A stretch of 64,000 nt of DNA from Methanomicrobiales archaeon HGW-Methanomicrobiales-2 (GCA_002839645.1 PGYL01000002.1:1-64000); one strand, 5' to 3'; numbered from the stretch's first letter, positions 40,273 to 49,898 are shown. Program-made: numbers and translations. The notes: generated from the sequence alone by a model not told the origin.

Positions 40273-41999
40273 CGGATCAACCCGCCGAGGTCATCGAGGG
40301 AGGCGAGCACCCGGTCCCGGTCGATAGTGAACGCCTGGATGATCCGGGCGACCGCCCTGTAGTCCCTGATACCCTGTTCGCCCATCGCAACGAGGACCGT
40401 TCGCCGGATCCGTAGCTCCTCGTCGAGTCGGGCCCGGCTCCAGCCGCGGTACTCCATGATCTCGCTGAGGATCCGCGACCGCCCCGAGTAGGAGAAGGTG
40501 TCGGGCACGGGGTTGTACTCATAGACTGTGTTCACCAGGAGGTTGCCGGTGAGCGGGTCGATCCCGGCGAGCTCGACGATCTCCCGGCACCTTCTCACGC
40601 GGTCGCGCCCCCGGTGCGTGAGCGCCTGGACGGATATGACGTCGAGCGCCTGAAGCATGTTTCTCGGCACATTGAGCGGTTCGTTCTCCAGGCGGTGGAT
40701 CGCCGCGTCGACGACGCCGGCGTGCATGGTGGAGAACGTCGTGTGTCCGGTGCTCATCGCCTGAAAGAGGGTCTGGGCCTCGCTTCCCCGGACCTCTCCG
40801 ACCAGAATGTACTCGGGGCGCTGCCGCATCGCGGCCTTGAGGAGGTCGAACATCCCGATGGTGGCGCCGAGCCCCTCGAATACCGTCTCGCGCGTGACGT
40901 TCGCAACCCAGTTCTCGTGGTAGAGCGTGATCTCCCTGGTGTCCTCGATCGAGACGACCTTTGCGAGCGGCGGGATGAAGAGGGCGACCGCGTTGAGCGA
41001 CGTGGTCTTTCCGGAGGCGGTGCCACCAATGAAGAGCAGGCTTTTGTTGTTCTCGATCGCCATCCAGAAGTAGACGAGCTGGTCGACGTCGAAGGTGTTC
41101 GTCTCCATCAGTTCTACAGGCGTAAACGGCGCTTCGCGGAACTTCCGGATCGTGAACGCCGTGCCCCGGGTGGTGACCTCGCTGCCGAAGGTGAGCTGCA
41201 GCCGTGACCCGTCGGGGAGGGTCGCGTCCACGAGCGGGCTGCCGATGGAGACGTGCTTGCCTGAGCGCTGGGCGAGCGCGATCCCGAGCGAGTTTAAGGC
41301 CGGCTCGTCGAACAGGATGTTTGTCTTGATGTTCTGGTACTTTCGGTGGTACAGGAAGAGCGGGATTTTTGTACCGTCGCACGAGATATCCTCGATCCGG
41401 GGATCCTTCATCAACGCGTCAATGCGTGACCAGCCGAGGAAGTTGCGCTCGAGGTAGTAGCGGAGTTTGAAGGTCGAGGCATCGTCGAGGATGAGACCGT
41501 ACTCCGTGAGCAACTCCTGTGCCTTGCCAGAGAGGACCCCCCGGCGGTCGGAGGCCATGTCGTGGTCGTCGAGGATCAGGACGTCGCGGAGGTCATCGAA
41601 GAGCCGTTCCAGGAGTTCGTACTCGAAGTCAGAGAGCACCGGCTCGAAAAGGAGATATTCTGCCTGGTTCGTCTGCGTGTTCCGGCCAATTACCGCGACC
41701 GCGAGGCCCTCGATGATCCAGTAGCGGTCGAGTTCGTCGTAGGCCGGAGGGACCGCCGCCTCCACGAGGGGGCCATGTGCCGCGGGGTCGTACTCGCTCG
41801 TGGTCCCGCCGCCCTTCCGGAAATGGAGAAGACGATCCAGAAGACGGGCCGGACCGGACCACCCTCTGGTGGGAGGTTCATGAGCCACCGGGCCTTCTCC
41901 CTCCGGCGTCATCGCGGCATCCAGACCGGGGGCATGCACCGGCACGTCTTCGCCATTACAGGATCCCTGGCTGTTTTCTGCATATTCACTGTGATCCAT
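40269..41999 (-). CDS. Type IV filament/secretion ATPase (FlaI/TadA-like)
   Basis: Hexameric motor ATPase that powers filament assembly on the platform protein encoded next to it. Walker A GGTASGKTTSLNA at about residue 325, Asp box SIEDTREITLYHEN, Walker B LVGEVRGSEAQTLFQA and His box STGHTTFSTMHAG are all intact. 576 residues; the first 90 are poorly conserved and acidic, so the true start may be later. The nearest promoter is a TATA-like GATTTATATGC at about 42105-42115, leaving a roughly 85-base leader to ATG 41999. Confidence 0.92.
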   Translation of the reverse strand: MDHSEYAENSQGSCNGEDVPVHAPGLDAAMTPEGEGPVAHEPPTRGWSGPARLLDRLLHFRKGGGTTSEYDPAAHGPLVEAAVPPAYDELDRYWIIEGLAVAVIGRNTQTNQAEYLLFEPVLSDFEYELLERLFDDLRDVLILDDHDMASDRRGVLSGKAQELLTEYGLILDDASTFKLRYYLERNFLGWSRIDALMKDPRIEDISCDGTKIPLFLYHRKYQNIKTNILFDEPALNSLGIALAQRSGKHVSIGSPLVDATLPDGSRLQLTFGSEVTTRGTAFTIRKFREAPFTPVELMETNTFDVDQLVYFWMAIENNKSLLFIGGTASGKTTSLNAVALFIPPLAKVVSIEDTREITLYHENWVANVTRETVFEGLGATIGMFDLLKAAMRQRPEYILVGEVRGSEAQTLFQAMSTGHTTFSTMHAGVVDAAIHRLENEPLNVPRNMLQALDVISVQALTHRGRDRVRRCREIVELAGIDPLTGNLLVNTVYEYNPVPDTFSYSGRSRILSEIMEYRGWSRARLDEELRIRRTVLVAMGEQGIRDYRAVARIIQAFTIDRDRVLASLDDLGGLIR

Positions 42000-42214
42000 G
42001 TTATTTTGAATCCAGGTCCCCTGCTACCGTCCACCCGGGTTTCGGGGGCGAGCCGGCAACGCACGGGAGAGCATCTAAGACTGTACGTGATGTGAACGGG
42101 CATGCATATAAATCTGCTTTTTGAACAGAAGGTGCCTTCTGTGGTCCCAACTCTCTCTAATACCACAGTGAACCAGAACGTTTTAATCGTTCTCCTCATA
42201 TACGTGGTGTATCT

Positions 42215-43051
42215 ATGCACGACCGCCTCCAATTACGGATGCCGACGGGAATCCCCTCGCTCGATCCTGTGCTGGAAGGGGGCGTCCCGCCAGGTTCGGC
42301 GGTGTTGCTCCTCGGCGAGCACGGTGCCGGCAACGTCGAGTTTGTGCAGACTTCGCTCATGCAGCTCTCCATCCGCAAACAGACCGGGACGACCGGCGAA
42401 AACCTCTGCCTCCCGGACGGGATCTCGTACGTGACGTTCACCCGGATGCGGGAGGATATCCTGAAGGAGATGGCCCTCTCGTTCGACCCGGGCCTCTACG
42501 AGCGGCTCGAGGAGGAGATTGTCTTCCATGACCTCTCGGAGCTCTACTTCGACGCCAGCATCGTCCCCCCGGACTGGTATGGGGAGGGAAGCGTCATCGA
42601 GCGCCTGCAGAAGAGGCAACGCAAGGAAAACGGGGACATCCTTGCCGAGATCGCCCGGGTGCTTGACGGGAGCCCGAAGAACAGCCTGATCGTCCTCGAC
42701 TCGCTGACCGACATCGCTCCGCCGCTTGCGGAGGGACCCCGGTGGCATGCATTCATTGCCTTCCTGCGCGGGTTGCAGCGGGCGTCAAAACGCTGGAATA
42801 CCACAGTTTACCTCCTGCTCACCTCCGGTATCCTGGACAGGTCACGGGAACTTGAGATCGCCGACTGCGTCGACGCCACGCTCCTCTTCCGCTGGGAGGA
42901 GAACAGCGCGCAGCGCCGGCAGCGGGTCATGCACTTTGAGAAGTTCCGGGGGGTGATGCCCCGCCTCGAGGATAAGGATCTGGTGAAGTTCGCGGTGAAG
43001 GTCTCGGCGGCGGGTGGATTCGAGGTGCGGAATATCCGGGTGGTGGTCTGA
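42215..43051 (+). CDS. RecA/KaiC-like ATPase homologue with degenerate P-loop
   Basis: 278-residue RecA-superfamily protein of the KaiC/FlaH group. Its fold is recognised from GIPSLDPVLEGGVPPGSAVLLLGEHG and the Walker B strand SLIVLDSLTDI. The Walker A position reads GEHGAGNVEF, with Asn-Val in place of the Lys-Thr/Ser pair, so ATP hydrolysis is unlikely. It has an insertion around residues 85-130. It lies 2 bases before an intact paralogue and diverges from the filament ATPase/platform genes. By analogy with FlaH it could be a regulatory partner; this is inference. Confidence 0.8.
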   Translation: MHDRLQLRMPTGIPSLDPVLEGGVPPGSAVLLLGEHGAGNVEFVQTSLMQLSIRKQTGTTGENLCLPDGISYVTFTRMREDILKEMALSFDPGLYERLEEEIVFHDLSELYFDASIVPPDWYGEGSVIERLQKRQRKENGDILAEIARVLDGSPKNSLIVLDSLTDIAPPLAEGPRWHAFIAFLRGLQRASKRWNTTVYLLLTSGILDRSRELEIADCVDATLLFRWEENSAQRRQRVMHFEKFRGVMPRLEDKDLVKFAVKVSAAGGFEVRNIRVVV

Positions 43052-43053
43052 CG

Positions 43054-43743
43054 ATGAGCCGGGTGAAGTTCGGGGTCGAAGGGCTGGATGCGATGCTCTC
43101 GGGAGGCCTTCTTGAGGGGAGCATCTGTGCACTCGTCGGCACCTACGGCACCGGAAAGACGACGTTCGCCCTCCAGTTCGCGTACGAGGGACTCTGCCGG
43201 GGCGAGAAGGTGATCTATATCAGCCTCGAAGAGCGGGAGGAACTCCTCCGCGCCACCATAGCGCAGAAGGGGTGGGATATGAAGGTCTTCGGCGAAGGGT
43301 TCTATCTCCTCAAGCTGGACCCGACCGACTTCAACCTCGCGATCAGCAGCATCAAGAGCGAGCTTCCCGCCCTCATCGAGAACACCCGGGCCTCAAGGGT
43401 GATCATCGACCCGATATCGCTCTTCGAGGGGCTCTTTGAGGACGAGTCCACCCGGCGGCAGGAGATGTTCAGGCTCATCGAGGTGATGCGGGACGAGGCC
43501 TGCACCCTCGTGCTGACGAGCGAGACCGACGCAACAAACCTGGAAGGGAGCAGGTACGGCCTTGTGGAGTACCTGGCAGATACGGTGGTCCTCCTCCGCT
43601 ATATCCGGTCTGCAGGGCTCACCGAGGTGCATCTGGCCCTCGAGGTCGTCAAAATGCGCCGTTCCGCCCATTCCCGGGAGATTAAGCCGTTTGAGATCCT
43701 CCAGGACCAGATCATGGTTTATTCGGAAGCGAGTCTATTCTAA
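43054..43743 (+). CDS. RecA/KaiC-like ATPase
   Basis: 229-residue RecA-superfamily ATPase of the KaiC/RadA-like group. The Walker A GTYGTGKTTFALQFAYEG is intact at about residues 30-47, preceded by GVEGLDAMLSGGLLEGS; Walker B is RVIIDPISLFEG. The ending SREIKPFEIL is typical of KaiC-like single-domain proteins that act as signalling or filament-regulatory ATPases. It is cotranscribed with the degenerate paralogue just upstream, with which it may form mixed rings. Confidence 0.87.
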   Translation: MSRVKFGVEGLDAMLSGGLLEGSICALVGTYGTGKTTFALQFAYEGLCRGEKVIYISLEEREELLRATIAQKGWDMKVFGEGFYLLKLDPTDFNLAISSIKSELPALIENTRASRVIIDPISLFEGLFEDESTRRQEMFRLIEVMRDEACTLVLTSETDATNLEGSRYGLVEYLADTVVLLRYIRSAGLTEVHLALEVVKMRRSAHSREIKPFEILQDQIMVYSEASLF

Positions 43744-43827
43744 GAGCGACGGGCCGCAGGGCCGGAACTCGAGAAGGTGCGAAGCATTTCCAAGCAGCGA
43801 AGCGTGCGTGCCCCTCCGGGGCAGGCG

Positions 43828-43846
43828 GAGCTTGAGCACCGTCAGG
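43828..43846 (+). repeat. Dispersed repeat copy 1 (19 bp)
   Basis: GAGCTTGAGCACCGTCAGG, followed in the same window by an inverted near-identical copy 1 kb away at 44828-44846 (one mismatch). Both lie in intergenic sequence either side of the ferric-reductase-like gene. Confidence 0.5.
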
Positions 43847-44456
43847 CCCTCCGACCGGATGCCCTCTCCTTCTGTAACTTCTGCCACCGCTTAAGGACGA
43901 ATGCTGCAACGACAAGGACGAAGAGCGTATTGAAGAGTGCCCATATGATCGGGTCTCTAAAATCGTCGCCGAGCAGATTCCCATGCACGATGGCAAAAAG
44001 GAGCGCGACGTACATCAGGCCGTGCACCCACCGCCAGTATTTCGGGATGTACTTCCGGAGCAGCACGCCGGCAAACGCAATATAGAGGAGATAAAGAGCA
44101 GGCCGGCCTGCGAGTGCCCAGAACCTCCCCCAGGGGGAGAAGACCGGGACGAATACGGCGGGGTTCATCGCCCCTATGGCGAGGGTAACCGGATGCAGCG
44201 TAGGGAGGAGAAGGCCGATGGCGGCGAAGGTGTGGTGCACCGCGAGAAACGGCCTGCCGAAGACCTTCATGATCTCCCGGAGGAACGGTGTCAGGATGGC
44301 TGCGATGGCGAGGGCAAGGAAACCCCACAGAGCGGCGAGGCGCGCTATGACATGGATCGGATCTTCGTAGGGCGTGGTCAGCACCACCGCGGCAGTGATC
44401 GCGTACAGCGCCAGAACGACGGTTGCAAGAAGCACACCCGCCCGGGGCAGAGTCAC
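43842..44456 (-). CDS. Ferric-reductase-like heme-binding membrane protein
   Basis: 204 residues, six membrane helices, resembling the heme-b-binding domain of ferric reductases and MsrQ. Paired histidines at HHTF (about residues 74-75), LHPVT (about 88), WVHGLMY and IVHGNLL are well placed across helices to bind heme. No cytoplasmic flavin/NAD domain follows, so an external partner is needed for electron input. The substrate is unknown. It stands alone between repeats; the start at 44456 is the first ATG of the hydrophobic N-terminus. Confidence 0.82.
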   Translation of the reverse strand: MTLPRAGVLLATVVLALYAITAAVVLTTPYEDPIHVIARLAALWGFLALAIAAILTPFLREIMKVFGRPFLAVHHTFAAIGLLLPTLHPVTLAIGAMNPAVFVPVFSPWGRFWALAGRPALYLLYIAFAGVLLRKYIPKYWRWVHGLMYVALLFAIVHGNLLGDDFRDPIIWALFNTLFVLVVAAFVLKRWQKLQKERASGRRA

Positions 44457-44721
44457 TGTTCTTGAAGACTTACCGAGAAGAGATAAGTGTTTCGCCCGGA
44501 TGCTTCATGGGAGCGAACCGGCCGGGTCCGGGGGACATCCGGAGTTCGAGCACTTGAGAGGTGCAACGTGCAAGCATTCGGAGCCTCAGACATTCGGAGG
44601 GATTGAATAACGGTGCACAGAGATAGACGCCGCTCTCTTTGGGGTTGTTTGACTGAATGGGCTTGAGCGCCCTCAGATTGCACTCCGGGCACGGATTTCG
44701 AGGGGATATCGCCACGCACTG

Positions 44722-44743
44722 CCCCCGCCCCAGGGGGCGGGGG
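44722..44743. repeat. Perfect GC hairpin
   Basis: CCCCCGCCCC, a two-base spacer, then GGGGCGGGGG: a 10-bp all-GC stem, unusually stable even in a GC-rich genome, lying within the inverted-repeat element. Confidence 0.7.
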
Positions 44744-44827
44744 AGGAGGCCGAAGGCCGGGCGGGGTGGGGGTTACATGTTTCCTTATGGGATGGAGACA
44801 GGGGAGGGGGAATGCTCCCCCCTCGCA

Positions 44828-44846
44828 CCTAACGGTGCTCAAGCTC
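44828..44846 (-). repeat. Dispersed repeat copy 2 (19 bp)
   Basis: Reads GAGCTTGAGCACCGTTAGG on the minus strand, differing at one base from the copy at 43828-43846 on the plus strand. Confidence 0.5.
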
Positions 44847-45030
44847 GCTCGCACTCCCCGTCAGTCCCTCCCCCCGTGGCGATATCCCCACGGTCCACTG
44901 TACGGGGCTTTCCAACGCTTCGGTTTTGCCTTCACTATGGTGGACAAACGAAACTTTCCGACTGTCGAGTAATAGACCAAAAGTCAAATCCCGGCCAACG
45001 GGGCGGCCGGGAATCATCTGGAACCACCCC

Positions 45031-45294
45031 TCAGAGTGGAATCCCGACGAGGTGGAGCAGGATCAGCACCAGGGCGCCCGGCAGCCCCCCGAGGGCACAG
45101 ATGATGAACGTCACCAGGTTGATCTGGATATCGGGTGCGCCGAACCATGCGAGAACATTGAAGTAATTCAGGAGCCAGAGAACAACGAGCCCGGCGATAC
45201 CATTGATGACGAGCGTCAGGGACTTCTTCAGGAGGTAGTAGAGTGCGGCGGCTATCGCAACCGCTAAAAGGATGGCGAGGATCTCTTCCATCAT
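45031..45294 (-). CDS. BofA-family small membrane protein
   Basis: 87 residues with three hydrophobic helices (about 4-20, 27-43, 61-82) and the central NGIAGLVVLWLLNYFNVL typical of the BofA/pro-sigma-K-inhibitor family. In Bacillus BofA restrains a membrane protease; in archaea the function is unknown. Here it directly follows TldE (the ATG abuts the tldE stop) and lies in a cluster with TldD and membrane LonB, so a protease-related role is plausible. Two adjacent ATGs make the exact start uncertain by one codon. Confidence 0.78.
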   Translation of the reverse strand: MMEEILAILLAVAIAAALYYLLKKSLTLVINGIAGLVVLWLLNYFNVLAWFGAPDIQINLVTFIICALGGLPGALVLILLHLVGIPL

Positions 45295-46587
45295 CTATTT
45301 ACCAATGATCTGCTGGTTATTTAATCGTATTGATGGAATCGTCAGCCGTCCGACGCGTCTTGTATCTTTTCCGAACCCCCCTATCTCCCGAAGCATCTCA
45401 AAGACGTTTCCGGCGAACATCGCCGTCCTGATGGGTTCGGTCTGTTCCCCGCCTTCCATCCAGAAGGGGTTCGAGATCTCCACCGAGAAATCCCCGGAGA
45501 AGGGGTTCGCGGTATGGGCTCCCACGACGTCGTGGATCCAGACCGCCCGCTCATCACCGGGCTCTTTCATACGCGGCCCGTCGACGAAGAGGTTGTGGAA
45601 CCCGATCCCGGGGCCTTCGCTCCCGGACCGGACAGCGCTCCCTGTGCTCCCCTCGCCGTAGCGGTAGCCGGTCTTGAGATCGTAGGCGAACCGCTGGAGC
45701 ACCCCCTGCTCCACAAAGACCAGGCGCCGCGTGGGGACGCCTTCCGCATCCCAGGTGGTGCTCCCGAGGCCGGGAGCAAACGGGTCGTCGTATATGGAGA
45801 GGTGCTCATCAAAGACCTGCTCGCCGATCTTCTCCGCAAGGAACGACCGGCCGGCTTTCACGTTCCGTCCGGAGAGCGCCGGGAGGAGGACCTGGCCGAG
45901 GATACTCGCCGCCGCGACCGGAGAGAGGACGATGTCATAGCGCCCGGTCTCGATATCGCGCCCCGAAAGGGAGCGTGCGGCAAGCGAGGCCGCCTGTTCC
46001 CCGACCGACCGGGCGTCGATATCGGCAAGGAACGGGGAGGCGTCGAACTCGTAGCCCGTGGACTGCTCTCGTATCGTTTCGAGGGAGACCGCCGCCACCG
46101 TCCGGTCCATGCCGTAGAAGACGCCGCTCGTGTTTGCGCCGGGGAGATACGCCGGGGGGGGCCCCGCGCCCCCGCCGATGACCTCCACCGGGTGCTCCGC
46201 CGCACCTGCAAGGAGGTCGCCGACCATCTCCGCCGCGTTCTCCACCGCGACGATCAGGTCCGGGTCCGACGAGGATGCAGTGCCGGTCACATCTGCCGGT
46301 TTCGGGAATCCTCCCCACTGCTGCGGGGTGGCGATCCGTCCGCTTGCAAGCGCCGCGTTGAGACACTCCTTCCACCGGTCGGGGTCGCCGGTGCTTGATG
46401 ATCCTATCCGCCCGTCCTTGACGGTCCGGATGGCCATACTCCAGGCCTCCGACTCCTCGGCGATGCCCAGGATCCCCTTCTTGATCTCGGTGCTGATGCT
46501 CTCTCCCCGGGCGTAGAAAACCTCGACCTCGTCGGCCTGGCGCTCACCCTCCCGGAGGACTCTCTCGATAAGGTCTTCGCCGTTCAT
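45295..46587 (-). CDS. TldE/PmbA-type subunit of TldD-TldE protease
   Basis: 430-residue partner of TldD in the heterodimeric zinc protease that trims small peptides (microcin maturation in bacteria). The fold is recognised from the N-terminal VEVFYARGES and ISTEIKKG stretch, the middle YDIVLSPVAAASILGQ and the C-terminal FSGDFSVEISNPFWMEGGEQ. As expected for TldE it lacks the HExxxH metal motif, which lies in TldD. It overlaps the TldD stop by 4 bases, fitting a 1:1 complex. Confidence 0.93.
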   Translation of the reverse strand: MNGEDLIERVLREGERQADEVEVFYARGESISTEIKKGILGIAEESEAWSMAIRTVKDGRIGSSSTGDPDRWKECLNAALASGRIATPQQWGGFPKPADVTGTASSSDPDLIVAVENAAEMVGDLLAGAAEHPVEVIGGGAGPPPAYLPGANTSGVFYGMDRTVAAVSLETIREQSTGYEFDASPFLADIDARSVGEQAASLAARSLSGRDIETGRYDIVLSPVAAASILGQVLLPALSGRNVKAGRSFLAEKIGEQVFDEHLSIYDDPFAPGLGSTTWDAEGVPTRRLVFVEQGVLQRFAYDLKTGYRYGEGSTGSAVRSGSEGPGIGFHNLFVDGPRMKEPGDERAVWIHDVVGAHTANPFSGDFSVEISNPFWMEGGEQTEPIRTAMFAGNVFEMLREIGGFGKDTRRVGRLTIPSIRLNNQQIIGK

Positions 46588-47912
46588 TCCCCGCGCCCCC
46601 CGATGGTTGCACTCTCAAGCAGGAGGTGGGGCGCGCCGTCGCTGACCGGCACGCTCTGTCCGCCTTTGCCACAGTACCCCGGGCTCATCTTCCGGTCGTT
46701 CCCAAGGAGGGTGATGTTGTGGAGCGTCGAGAGGATCTCACCCGTGAGCGAGACGTCCCTGACCATATCGGTCGTCTCGCCCCCCCTGACCAGGTAGCCG
46801 TATTCCGCATTGAACTGGAAGACGCCCCGGCCGGGGTCGACCTGGCCGCCCCTTGATCCGATCAGCAGGATGCCGTCCTTACACTCGGAGAGGATCTCGT
46901 CGTAGGTCGCATCCCCGTTTTCGATGAAGGTGTTGCTCATCCGGACGATGGGCGGTGCCCCGAGCTCCGCCCGGGCGTGACCGGGGATACCGTGCCCGAC
47001 CGCCGCGAGGGTCTCCCGGTTGTGGAGGTAGGATGAGAGGATACCGTCACGGATGACCTCGGTCCGCTGCACCGCCACCCCCTCGGCGTCCACGGGGATG
47101 AACCCAAACTCGTGAAGCGTCGGGTCGTCGACGATGACCAGTCCCTCGCACCCGATCCGCTCGCCGATCCTCCCCGCAAGAACCGATGCGCCTTCGCGGA
47201 CGAGGTCGCCCTCGCTCGCGTGGCCGACCGCCTCGTGGGTGAAGACACCCGCCAGTTCCGGGTCGAGCACAGCTCGCCCCGCCCCGCCTTTCGCGAGCTT
47301 TGCGTCGAGCAGGGAGACCGCGATCTCGCCCGCCTTCCGTCCGAGGTCCTGCTTATCGCGGAGGTTGAACCCGGTGATGATATGATCGCGTTCGCTCCCC
47401 ATCTGCATCATACCGCTCCGGGACGCAATCGCGAGGACAGAGAACCCCGACCGGACCGCTTCGTACGAGAACTCGTTCCCGCTTGAGTCCAGGAACCGGA
47501 CCTGGTCTATCCCTTCGGTGTAGCGGGCCCGGGTGTTTGCCACCTCGGGAACCCGTGCCGCTGCCTCGATGCCGGCAAGCAGCCGGGTCTTCTCCTCGAG
47601 GTCGATATCCCGGGGGTCCTCCCCGAGGCGCGGGACCGGGAGAGCGCTGCGCGGTGCATCGGCCAGGTCGATCTGGTCCTGTGTGACCGCAGCGAGACGC
47701 GCTGCCGCCTCGATGAGGGCGGTTAAGTCGCGCTTCGAATCGATGTCAACGTGGTCGCGAGTGAGGATACCCCAGCCTTTCGGCCCCAGCACCCGTATCA
47801 CGGCTTTGTCAAAAAATGAGGTGCCTGCGGACTCAACCACACCATTGTCGATATCGACGAGAGTGGTCTCGCCCCGTACACACCGTATATCATAGTATCT
47901 TGGTTCAGCCAT
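46584..47912 (-). CDS. tldD: TldD zinc metalloprotease subunit
   Basis: 442-residue catalytic half of TldD-TldE. The HExxxH zinc motif is HEAVGHASEGD at about residues 229-239, with FTHEAVGHA typical of the family, and the C-terminal GQVDPGRGVFQFNAEYG follows. The active cleft is closed by TldE, so only unfolded small peptides can enter. It is the first of three coupled genes (tldD, tldE, BofA-like) and lies 6 bases after the lonB stop. Confidence 0.94.
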   Translation of the reverse strand: MAEPRYYDIRCVRGETTLVDIDNGVVESAGTSFFDKAVIRVLGPKGWGILTRDHVDIDSKRDLTALIEAAARLAAVTQDQIDLADAPRSALPVPRLGEDPRDIDLEEKTRLLAGIEAAARVPEVANTRARYTEGIDQVRFLDSSGNEFSYEAVRSGFSVLAIASRSGMMQMGSERDHIITGFNLRDKQDLGRKAGEIAVSLLDAKLAKGGAGRAVLDPELAGVFTHEAVGHASEGDLVREGASVLAGRIGERIGCEGLVIVDDPTLHEFGFIPVDAEGVAVQRTEVIRDGILSSYLHNRETLAAVGHGIPGHARAELGAPPIVRMSNTFIENGDATYDEILSECKDGILLIGSRGGQVDPGRGVFQFNAEYGYLVRGGETTDMVRDVSLTGEILSTLHNITLLGNDRKMSPGYCGKGGQSVPVSDGAPHLLLESATIGGRGE

Positions 47913-47918
47913 AGGGCA

Positions 47919-49856
47919 TCAGACCAGAGAGCGTCCAAGGTTCGGGTCGAAGATGCCGGTCGGGTTGACCGCCATCTTCTTGAGCTTCGAGAGGAATCCT
48001 TCGCGGTTCTCGGGCACGAGCGCGTTCTGGAGGACCTCCTCGATGTGGTCGACCGGGATAACCTCGATCATCCCACGGTAGCGGTCCTCGATGAGAACGT
48101 CGTCTAAGTTCGACCGCGGGATGATCACCGTCTTGATCCCGGCCTTCGCAGCCGCCTCGATCTTGTAGGTGACCCCGCCGATCGGGAGGACGTCGCCCCG
48201 GACCGAGAGGGAACCCGTCATCGCGACGTCCTGGCGCACCGGGATGTTTTCGATGGCGCTGATCACCGCCGTCGCGACGGTCACGGAAGCTGAATCTCCC
48301 TCAACGCCGCCGTAGGTGCCGATGAACTGAACGTGGATGTCCATATTCCTGACATCCTTGCCCGTGAACTTCTTTATCAGGGCGCTGACGTTCGTGATCG
48401 ACTCTTTGGCGATCTCCTTGAGCATACCGGTCGCGATGACCGTGCCGGTCGCCCCCTGGCTCGGGGTCACCTCGGCCATCACCGGGAGCACCGAGCCCGA
48501 GTCGCTCCCCATCACGGCAAGCCCGTTCACCCGTCCTACCCGGGTGCCCTCGACGACGGTGATGTCGTAGTCGCGGCTCCGCCGGATATACTCATCGGAG
48601 ATCTGATCCTCGATAGAACGCGAAGCCGATTTTGCGGCGAGGACATGCTTCACCGAGGTGAACTCCGCACCTTCCTGTCGGGCGAGGTCCCCCGCCACCC
48701 GGATGAGCCCGCCCATGTCACGGAGTTTCAAGGTCAGGTGACCTTTCCGGTTCGAGCGGCGCCGGGCTTCGCGAAGCACCTCGATCATGGCGCTGCGGTC
48801 GAAGTGGGGGATCTTCCCGTCGTTCTTGACTTCCTGGGCGATGAACCGGAGGAACTTCTTCCGGTTCTCCGCGGTATCCTCCATCGTCTCCCGCATGTAG
48901 ACTTCGTAGCCGTAGCCCCGGATACGCGACCGGAGTGCCGGGTGCATCCCCTGGATGGCATCGATGTTGCCCGCCGCGATCATTACAAAGCGGCAGGGAA
49001 CCGGCTCCGTCCGGACCATCGCACCGCTCGAACGCTCGCTCTGGCCGGTGATCGGGAAGGTGCCCTCCTGGAGCGCGGTCAGCAGATTCTGCTGGGAGTG
49101 CGGGGTGAGGGTGTTGATCTCATCGATGAAGAGCACGCCTCCGTGCGCCCGGTGGATAGCCCCTCCCTCGACGCGGTCGTGGGAAGGGGTCTCGAGGCCG
49201 CCGCTCTGGAAGGGGTCGTGCCGGACGTCGCCGAGCAGGGCGCCCGCGTGCGAGCCGGTGGCATCGATAAAGGGCGCGGGGATATTGGGGTCATGGGAGA
49301 TCAGGAGTTTCGGGACCATCGTCTCTTCGCGGGGCGTCGAATACTTCAGTGCCATGAAGATGAATGCGGCGGCGATGATGCCCATGAGCCACTGGTAGGT
49401 GATAATCGCGTAGCCGATGATACCAATGATGAGGAGCATGATAAGGGTGCTCCGCATCTGGATCTTCTTTCTGGCCTCCACTTTGTGGGCGTTGACGATC
49501 TGTTTGCCGCGGCTCGCCGGCACGGTCCTGATGATGGGGTTATTATTATCCTCGGGATTTGGGTAGACAAGAATGTCCTGCAGTTCCTCTTTGGGGAGGA
49601 GCTCGGCCATAGCCTTCGCCAGCATAGATTTCCCGGTTCCGGGGGTGCCGATCATCATCACATGCCTGCGCTGGACCGCGGCCTTCCGGATCACCTCGAC
49701 AGCATGTTCCTGACCGATGACCTGATCGATGAGACTCGGGGGTACGTCGATATCTGAAGATGCGCTCAGCTCAGAACCGGAGAAGACGTCCGTCTCCACC
49801 AGTTCGTCGTTCGTGAGCTCGATATTTGGGATTTCTTCTGGAGTCGTTGAATCCAT
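47919..49856 (-). CDS. lonB: Membrane-bound archaeal Lon protease (LonB)
   Basis: ATP-dependent quality-control protease, 645 residues. Walker [14 protein letters not shown] lies at about 75-87; two membrane helices inserted after the first part of the AAA domain ([17 protein letters not shown] and [13 protein letters not shown]) anchor it in the membrane, as in all archaeal LonB. Walker B is LFIDEINTL. The C-terminal Ser-Lys dyad is in EGDSAS and [13 protein letters not shown] 49856 was chosen because the TATA-like box at 49887-49898 lies downstream of an in-frame ATG at 49904. Confidence 0.95.
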   Translation of the reverse strand: MDSTTPEEIPNIELTNDELVETDVFSGSELSASSDIDVPPSLIDQVIGQEHAVEVIRKAAVQRRHVMMIGTPGTGKSMLAKAMAELLPKEELQDILVYPNPEDNNNPIIRTVPASRGKQIVNAHKVEARKKIQMRSTLIMLLIIGIIGYAIITYQWLMGIIAAAFIFMALKYSTPREETMVPKLLISHDPNIPAPFIDATGSHAGALLGDVRHDPFQSGGLETPSHDRVEGGAIHRAHGGVLFIDEINTLTPHSQQNLLTALQEGTFPITGQSERSSGAMVRTEPVPCRFVMIAAGNIDAIQGMHPALRSRIRGYGYEVYMRETMEDTAENRKKFLRFIAQEVKNDGKIPHFDRSAMIEVLREARRRSNRKGHLTLKLRDMGGLIRVAGDLARQEGAEFTSVKHVLAAKSASRSIEDQISDEYIRRSRDYDITVVEGTRVGRVNGLAVMGSDSGSVLPVMAEVTPSQGATGTVIATGMLKEIAKESITNVSALIKKFTGKDVRNMDIHVQFIGTYGGVEGDSASVTVATAVISAIENIPVRQDVAMTGSLSVRGDVLPIGGVTYKIEAAAKAGIKTVIIPRSNLDDVLIEDRYRGMIEVIPVDHIEEVLQNALVPENREGFLSKLKKMAVNPTGIFDPNLGRSLV

Positions 49857-49886
49857 CGTCGAGTTTACCTCTTTGCTGCACTGATA

Positions 49887-49898
49887 CTTATATAATTT
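49887..49898 (-). promoter_or_regulatory. TATA-like box of lonB
   Basis: AAATTATATAAG on the minus strand; transcription would begin near 49865, just before ATG 49856, which excludes the longer start. Confidence 0.6.

Larger units (their letters stand above)
44702..44889. repeat. 188-bp element bounded by a 15-bp inverted repeat
   Basis: GGGGATATCGCCACG at 44702-44716 and its exact complement at 44875-44889, with GC-rich hairpins between. Could be a miniature inverted-repeat element or a structured RNA. No target-site duplication is evident to me. Confidence 0.5.
44457..45030. other. Gene-free, repeat-rich spacer
   Basis: 574 bases with no credible gene. It contains a very stable GC hairpin (44722-44743), a 15-base inverted repeat pair (44702-44716 and 44875-44889), GGGGGA-ATGC-TCCCCC near 44808-44823, and one copy of the 19-base dispersed repeat. 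The sequence looks like a non-coding mobile remnant or structured RNA rather than a gene. Confidence 0.6.

Noticed and set aside
44453-44854. Minus-strand 133-codon frame in the repeat-rich spacer
   Set aside because: Runs through hairpins and repeats, Pro/Ser/Arg-rich, no start signal.
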